From contig NZ_JAJCIC010000014.1 in assembly GCF_020554865.1 (NCBI RefSeq), positions 41,464-105,463 on the forward strand: 64,000 nucleotides of DNA, given 5' to 3'. The notes beneath the pieces were generated by a model that did not search any database, had not been told where the DNA came from, and saw only the letters and a program-made list of their open reading frames with translations. Position numbers and translations under genes: made by a program. Shown in pieces: positions 59,595 through 64,000 of this stretch; the stretch's first letter is position 1; each line of letters starts with the position of its first letter. The stretch comes from Lacrimispora sp. 210928-DFI.3.58 (GTDB taxonomy: Bacteria; Bacillota; Clostridia; Lachnospirales; Lachnospiraceae).

Positions 59595-60288
59595 TTTTGT
59601 ATCCTACTCCCCACACAGTTGTGATGATCTTATTCTGCCTGGTATCTTCCTTCATCTTTCCTCTTAAACGCCTGATATGTACCATGACCGTATTGTTGGC
59701 CTCATAGACTTTTTCATTCCAAACCTTCTCAAAAATCTCATCCGTACTGAATACCTTGCCGGGATTGGATGCCAGCAAATATAAGATATCAAATTCGATC
59801 GGGGTCAGCTTGATCTCCTCATCCTCCACAATGACCTTGTGATTATCCTTGTTGATCGTCATCCCCTTGATGGTGATCTCATTGCCTGCCTTTTCTCTGG
59901 CGGCGCTGTTGGGATTGAGCTGTGTATAACGGCGCAGCTGGGATTTGACCCTGGCTGTGAGCTCCAGCGGATTAAAGGGCTTTACCACATAGTCATCTGC
60001 CCCTGTCCCCAGTCCCAGTATCTTGTCTAAGTCTGTGGATTTGGCGCTCAGCATGATAATGGGGATATTGTTCGTCTCCCTGATCTTTTTGCACATTTCC
60101 AGGCCGTTCATCCCCGGCATCATGATGTCAAGGAGCACCAGGTGGATATCCTCCTTTCCGAGGATCTCCAGGCCTCCTGCCGCATTCTCCGCCTTAAAAA
60201 CCTTATAGCCATCGCTGACAAGGTAGATTTCTATTAAGTCCGCAATCTCTTTCTCATCATCTACAACCAGAATATTAATATCGGGCAT
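59584..60288 (-). CDS. OmpR/PhoB-type response regulator
   Basis: 234 residues. Receiver: NILVVDDEKEIADLIEIYL, phospho-Asp VLLDIMMPGMNG, Lys in YVVKPFNPLEL. C-terminal winged helix: LTPIEFDILYLLASNPGKVFSTDEIFEKVWNEKVYEANNTVMVHIRRLRGKM. ATG 60288 follows AGGAGGGG; the upstream frame to 60312 is non-coding. First gene of the seven-gene operon. Confidence 0.94.
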   Translation of the reverse strand: MPDINILVVDDEKEIADLIEIYLVSDGYKVFKAENAAGGLEILGKEDIHLVLLDIMMPGMNGLEMCKKIRETNNIPIIMLSAKSTDLDKILGLGTGADDYVVKPFNPLELTARVKSQLRRYTQLNPNSAAREKAGNEITIKGMTINKDNHKVIVEDEEIKLTPIEFDILYLLASNPGKVFSTDEIFEKVWNEKVYEANNTVMVHIRRLRGKMKEDTRQNKIITTVWGVGYKIEK

Positions 60289-60519
60289 GATTTCCCCTCC
60301 TCTTACGTTCATTTCATATTTATTCTAACATAATATATGAACCTTTTCCTTACTTTTTTCTTGAAAAAATGTGGGAATTTCTGTTACAAGCGCATATTTT
60401 CTCCTAAATTTCATATTCTGTCTCAGGCATTTATGCAAATTATGTAAAAAATTGCTATAAATCTCTTTTTTTTGCAAATCTTTGTGTTCCGTCACAATAG
60501 TAAAAAAATGGAACTATGC

Positions 60520-60525
60520 TATAAT
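60520..60525 (+). promoter_or_regulatory. Probable -10 box of the MBL-CdaR-GntP transcript
   Basis: TATAAT at 60520-60525 is 33 bases before the ribosome binding site. No good -35 box is present 17 bases upstream, which fits activator dependence (for example by the CdaR-type gene). The AT-rich gap between 60313 and 60557 holds no gene. Confidence 0.45.
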
Positions 60526-60557
60526 GAATTTTATAAAAATTTTATTTTTTTAAGGAG

Positions 60558-61388
60558 GTGAATGCGATAAAGATCACAACAATTATGGACAACCTGTCCA
60601 GTGCTCACAAGGCCCTGCACTCAGAACACGGCCTGTGCTTCTGCATTGAAACAGAGGGCAGACGCATCCTCTTTGATTTCGGAGCAGGCATCCACGCGCT
60701 GGAAAATGCCCGAAAGCTGAACATCCGCCCTGAGGAGATGGATTACGCCGTGGGAAGCCATGGGCACTATGACCATGCAGGGGGATATCCCTTTTTTGCA
60801 GAGTCCGGACTGACCTGCCCCCTTGTGACAGGCCCTGGCTTTTTTACGGAAAAGTATGCCCTGGAGGGGATCAGGGCTACCTATCTGGGCACCGGCTTCG
60901 GACCTCATTATCTGGAGGAGAAGGGGATCTCCTGCCTGGAAGCTGCCCCCGTCCTTCAGCTGACAAAAAACTGCTGGGCGCTGGGAGGCTTTGAGAGGAA
61001 ATGGGCCTTTGAGACCATTCCGGAGCGCTTCGTCCTCCGCACAGGAGACCGCTTTTCCCCTGATCTGTTTGAGGACGAGATCTGCCTGGCAGTGGAGGAG
61101 AAGGGAAGCCTTATTGTCATCCTCGGATGCAGCCATCCCGGCATCCTCAACATCCTTGAGCACGTTCAGAATTATTTTAAAAAGCCCATCCGGGCCGTGG
61201 TCGGCGGAACCCACCTGGTAGAGGCAGGCCGGGAGCGCATTGAAAAGACCATATCTGTCATGAAGGGGATGGGAATCAGCCTCATCGGCTTCAACCACTG
61301 CTCCGGCCCCCTTCTCATAGAGATGATGAAGGAGGAAACGGAACTGAATACCGTATATCTCGGAGCAGGCGACTGTCTGTTTTTGTAA
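60558..61388 (+). CDS. MBL-fold metallo-hydrolase
   Basis: About 276 residues of the metallo-beta-lactamase fold: the metal site VGSHGHYDHAGGYPFF (HxHxDH), SLIVILGCSHPGILNIL and VVGGTHLVEAGRERIEKTI with further His, and GFNHCSGP. Related to the archaeal dihydropterin/RFA-P synthase-like group by its HGLCFCIETEGRRILFDFGAG start. The initiation codon is unclear: the GTG at 60558 overlaps the GGAGGTG site itself. An ATA at 60567 (giving -KITTIMDNL) would have ideal spacing but is rare. Head of the CdaR/GntP operon. Confidence 0.82.
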   Translation: MNAIKITTIMDNLSSAHKALHSEHGLCFCIETEGRRILFDFGAGIHALENARKLNIRPEEMDYAVGSHGHYDHAGGYPFFAESGLTCPLVTGPGFFTEKYALEGIRATYLGTGFGPHYLEEKGISCLEAAPVLQLTKNCWALGGFERKWAFETIPERFVLRTGDRFSPDLFEDEICLAVEEKGSLIVILGCSHPGILNILEHVQNYFKKPIRAVVGGTHLVEAGRERIEKTISVMKGMGISLIGFNHCSGPLLIEMMKEETELNTVYLGAGDCLFL

Positions 61389-61414
61389 CCACACACATAA
61401 GAGAGGTATCTTCC

Positions 61415-62563
61415 ATGCTAGAATTTTCTAATCTGACCCAGGACTTTGTGGAAGCCACTTCTGCTTTGGTAGGAGGACGGACCATCAATATCATGGACCG
61501 GAATGCCATCATTATCGCCTCTACGGAAAAGGACCGCATAGGCAGCTTCCATCAGGGGGCGGCCGAGGTCATCGCCACAGGAAGGCCTGTCCTCATTGAA
61601 CGAAAGGCCCTCTCACAATACCCCGGAGCCAAAGAGGGCTACAATATGCCCATCTTTCTGAAGGATGAGCTGATCGGCGTGGTGGGGATCTTCGGGTGTC
61701 CCAGCGAGGTAAAGGATGTGGCAAACCTGCTGCGGGTATATGTGACCCAGCAGTTTTCCCTCCAATCCATGGCTCAGAGGCAGAATGTGGAGACTGAGGT
61801 CCGCAGCCAGCTTTTAAGGCTTCTTCTCTTAGGAGATACCGGACAGCTTGAGGCCATTTCCCAGCTTTCCGTCCTGCTTTCACTTCAGCTTGCCTATCCC
61901 GTCCGGGTCATTATTTTGAGAGCGCCGGAGGGCGAGTCTCCCCAGGAGCATCTGATCCGCTTTTCCCAGATGTTCCAGAACCTGCTGTGGCAGGGAGCCT
62001 TAGACCGCAGGCACGATGTATTCGGGATCCAGGAAAATGATTATGTGATCATACGCAGTCAGGGGGGCGAAGCGTCAAAGGAGCAGTCTGCTATACAGAA
62101 GATCGCAGAAACTGCCAGCCACGAAAAGGGCTGCCGCGTGGCGGTCAGCAGCATTTGCAGCCGTCTTGAAGCCATTCCTGGGGGAATGAAGGAGGCCAAT
62201 GCCCTCCTTGCTGTGAGCAATGAGCCCTTCTGCTGCATTGACGACACCGAATTCAGGATACGGTATCTGATGTACAAATCACTGATACACGGCGGGGAGC
62301 CCCAGGCCCAGGAGCTGTATCACAGGCTCTGCTCCAGCCAGGATGAACAGCAGGCCCGGATCCTTCTGACAACAGCTCACATTTATTATCAGGTAAATGG
62401 AAGCGTGCAGAAGGCTTCCCAGCGGCTCCACATTCACAAAAATACGCTGCTTTACAGGATGAAGCGCCTCTACAGCCTTTTAGGGCTGGAGGGGGAGACG
62501 CCTTTTGCAAGGGAATTCTTCATCCGCCTGATCCTTTTGTACCATCCGGCAGAGCAGGTATAA
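61415..62563 (+). CDS. CdaR/PucR-type sugar-diacid transcriptional regulator
   Basis: 382 residues. An N-terminal sugar-diacid recognition domain (LEFSNLTQDFVEATSALVGGRTINIMDRNAIIIASTEKDRIGSFHQGAAEVI; YNMPIFLKDELIGVVGIFG) is followed by a central domain and a C-terminal PucR-type helix-turn-helix (VQKASQRLHIHKNTLLYRMKRLYSLLGLE). In E. coli CdaR activates glucarate/galactarate/glycerate genes. The neighbouring GntP permease supports a sugar-acid or glycerate role. Twenty-six bases separate it from the MBL gene. Confidence 0.92.
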   Translation: MLEFSNLTQDFVEATSALVGGRTINIMDRNAIIIASTEKDRIGSFHQGAAEVIATGRPVLIERKALSQYPGAKEGYNMPIFLKDELIGVVGIFGCPSEVKDVANLLRVYVTQQFSLQSMAQRQNVETEVRSQLLRLLLLGDTGQLEAISQLSVLLSLQLAYPVRVIILRAPEGESPQEHLIRFSQMFQNLLWQGALDRRHDVFGIQENDYVIIRSQGGEASKEQSAIQKIAETASHEKGCRVAVSSICSRLEAIPGGMKEANALLAVSNEPFCCIDDTEFRIRYLMYKSLIHGGEPQAQELYHRLCSSQDEQQARILLTTAHIYYQVNGSVQKASQRLHIHKNTLLYRMKRLYSLLGLEGETPFAREFFIRLILLYHPAEQV

Positions 62564-62588
62564 CTATCATACTAGGAGGTATGTTTTT

Positions 62589-63929
62589 ATGTCAGGTATA
62601 TTTATTTTTGCAGTTATCTTTCTGGCAGTCATCTGCATGGTGATCGCCATTTCCAAATTTAACCAGCATCCGTTTATCGTGCTGACCGTTGTGGCCATCG
62701 CAGTAGGCCTTGTGTGCGGCATTCCAACGGAGGAGGTCATCAATACGGTCAAGAGCGGCTTTGGAAATATCCTTGCCAGTATCGGTATCGTTATCCTCTG
62801 CGGAACCATCATAGGAACCATACTTGAGAAGACAGGTGCCGCCCTGACCATGGCCAATACCATCTTAAAGCTGGTTGGCAGAAAGAACAGTGTGCTCACC
62901 ATGGCGATCACCGGCTACATCACAGGTATCCCTGTATTCTGTGACTCCGGCTTCGTCATCTTAAGCCCCATTTCCAGGGCTCTGGCAAGCCAGAGCAACG
63001 TATCACTGGCTGTCATGGCAACCGCCCTTTCCGGAGGCTTATATGCCACCCACTGTCTGGTTCCCCCCACACCCGGCCCCATCGCCATGGCCGGCACTCT
63101 GGAGGCAGACCTGGGTCTTACCATTCTGGTGGGCCTTCTCATCTCCATTCCGGCAACTGCAGCTGCCCTTTTCTATGCGAAGAAGGTTTCCTCCAAGATC
63201 GATATCCCGGCAAACCCTGAGTACACAGTGGATGAGCTGCTCCAGAAATACGGCAAGCTTCCCGGCGCTCTGCACAGCTTCTCCCCCATCCTGCTTCCTA
63301 TTATCCTGATCGCGTTAAAGTCCATAGGAGACTTCCCCAGCGCCCCCTTTGGAGACGGCCCTGTGAAGATGTTCTTCTCCTTTGTCGGCAATCCGGTGAT
63401 CGCCCTGATATTAGGCGTGTTCCTGTCCATGACGTTGATCCCTGCCAATGAGAAGAAAAATGCTCTTTCCTGGATCACAGAGGGCGTAACCAACTCTGCC
63501 GGGATCCTGGCCATCACAGGCGCAGGCGGCTCCTTTGGCGCTATCCTCCAGAAGCTGCCCATCGCAGATGCCTTGAGCGCATCCCTGCTCGGCTTGGGCG
63601 TAGGTGTATTCCTGCCTTTCCTTATTGCAGCCCTCCTGAAGACAGCAATGGGCGCCTCCACCGTGGCTATGATCACCACCTCCGCTATGATGGCTCCCCT
63701 GATGCCCGCCCTGGGCTTCACCTCCAGTCTGGCAAAGGTCCTGGTCATCATGGCCATCGGAGCCGGCTCCATGACCGTATCCCATGCAAACGACTCCTAC
63801 TTCTGGGTCGTATCCCAGTTCTCCGACATGGAGACAAAGGATGCCTATACCTGCCAGACCGGCATGACCGGAGTCATGGGCATCACGACCATTATTATCG
63901 TGTTTATCCTGTCCCTGATATTGATCTAG
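62589..63929 (+). CDS. GntP family permease (gluconate/glycerate type)
   Basis: 446 residues, about 12-13 helices. GntP motifs: GTIIGTILEKTGAALTMANTILKLVGRKNSVLTMAITGYITGIPVFCDSGFVILSPISRALA, LSGGLYATHCLVPPTPGPIAMAGTL, and MIAAG-like ITGAGGSFGAILQKLP plus GAGSMTVSHANDSYFWVVSQFS. H+ symporters of gluconate, fructuronate or glycerate. ATG 62589 follows AGGAGGTATGTTTT. The regulator in front and the missing kinase (possibly right of the window) suggest glycerate use. Confidence 0.93.
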   Translation: MSGIFIFAVIFLAVICMVIAISKFNQHPFIVLTVVAIAVGLVCGIPTEEVINTVKSGFGNILASIGIVILCGTIIGTILEKTGAALTMANTILKLVGRKNSVLTMAITGYITGIPVFCDSGFVILSPISRALASQSNVSLAVMATALSGGLYATHCLVPPTPGPIAMAGTLEADLGLTILVGLLISIPATAAALFYAKKVSSKIDIPANPEYTVDELLQKYGKLPGALHSFSPILLPIILIALKSIGDFPSAPFGDGPVKMFFSFVGNPVIALILGVFLSMTLIPANEKKNALSWITEGVTNSAGILAITGAGGSFGAILQKLPIADALSASLLGLGVGVFLPFLIAALLKTAMGASTVAMITTSAMMAPLMPALGFTSSLAKVLVIMAIGAGSMTVSHANDSYFWVVSQFSDMETKDAYTCQTGMTGVMGITTIIIVFILSLILI

Positions 63930-63944
63930 ATCATATAGGGCTTT

Positions 63945-64000
63945 GAATCGAGTAGGAGGCGGTGATTAACCGCCGTCCTCTCATACCACCGTGCGTACCG
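63945..64000 (-). mobile_element. Probable 3' end (domains V/VI) of a group II intron
   Basis: On the minus strand CGGTACGCACGGTGGTATGAGAGG is followed by a GGCGGTTAATCACCGCC hairpin and CCTCCTACTCGAT. This matches, from memory, the conserved tail of bacterial group II introns (domain V remnant, domain VI hairpin, 3' splice site ending in AT). The rest would lie to the right. It is about 15 bases after the GntP stop, so insertion downstream of the gene is likely. Confidence 0.6.

Overview
The window looks like a chromosomal segment of a spore-forming Clostridia member, most likely Lachnospiraceae (Enterocloster/Hungatella/Lachnoclostridium type). The grounds are a SipL-like spore-coat morphogenetic protein, SpoIIID, a T-box in front of an archaeal/eukaryote-type ProRS, strong AGGAGG ribosome binding sites throughout, an FMN riboswitch in front of ribU, and roughly balanced base composition. 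The genus is inference. No rRNA, tRNA, CRISPR array or complete insertion sequence was seen.

Layout. 1-1.3 kb: rpsF-ssb-rpsR (rpsR runs off the left edge) and a DUF951 protein. 1.35-9.4 kb: minus-strand housekeeping genes (aldo/keto reductase, sirtuin, two acyltransferase-like proteins, SipL, TtcA-like protein, cysE, PrcB-like lipoprotein). 9.5-13.4 kb: ilvE, a TetR regulator and a PutP-type symporter. 13.5-19 kb: spoIIID and a five-gene operon (NEW3-domain protein, ABC exporter, two-component system). 19-28.2 kb: orphan TRAP binding protein, dgt, ribU with FMN riboswitch, arginase-fold and DUF218 proteins, RidA, CCA-adding enzyme, proS with T-box. 28.4-29.5 kb: AI-2E/YtvI-type permease whose C-terminus is rewritten by an inserted palindromic element. 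29.66-32.82 kb: an AT-rich three-gene cassette of unknown role (a nitrilase-fold protein with a novel N-terminal half, a winged-helix protein and an all-helical protein). 32.8-37.1 kb: FecCD/BtuCD-type metal-chelate importer with a methyltransferase, behind a terminator-bearing leader. 37.2-41.2 kb: cytidylate-kinase-like protein and a P-type cation ATPase behind a yybP-ykoY (Mn2+) riboswitch. 41.2-47.6 kb: ROK-regulated sugar ABC/oxidoreductase/isomerase operon. 47.7-51.9 kb: ABC-F protein, RluA-type synthase, a C-rich minisatellite spacer, hemolysin III and GIY-YIG proteins. 52-60.3 kb: a seven-gene operon (response regulator, kinase, large ectodomain protein, ABC exporter, zinc-ribbon protein, TPM protein). 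60.5-64 kb: MBL hydrolase, CdaR-type regulator, GntP permease, then what looks like the 3' end of a group II intron at the right edge.

The most notable signals are: (1) a 245-bp long-hairpin element present twice (10.66-10.91 and 28.22-28.46 kb, opposite orientation), whose arms differ between copies but stay paired within each copy; one copy has replaced the 3' end of a membrane-protein gene. (2) The AT-rich nitrilase/wHTH/helical cassette, which has the context of an acquired island and resembles no named system I know. (3) An unassigned leader with its own promoter and terminator in front of the metal-chelate importer. (4) A riboswitch-controlled P-type ATPase with a second structured element wedged between riboswitch and gene. 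(5) Two separate operons of the same plan (extracytoplasmic protein + ABC-2 exporter + two-component system).

Promoters, terminators and riboswitches were called by eye, and families were assigned from recognised motifs only.
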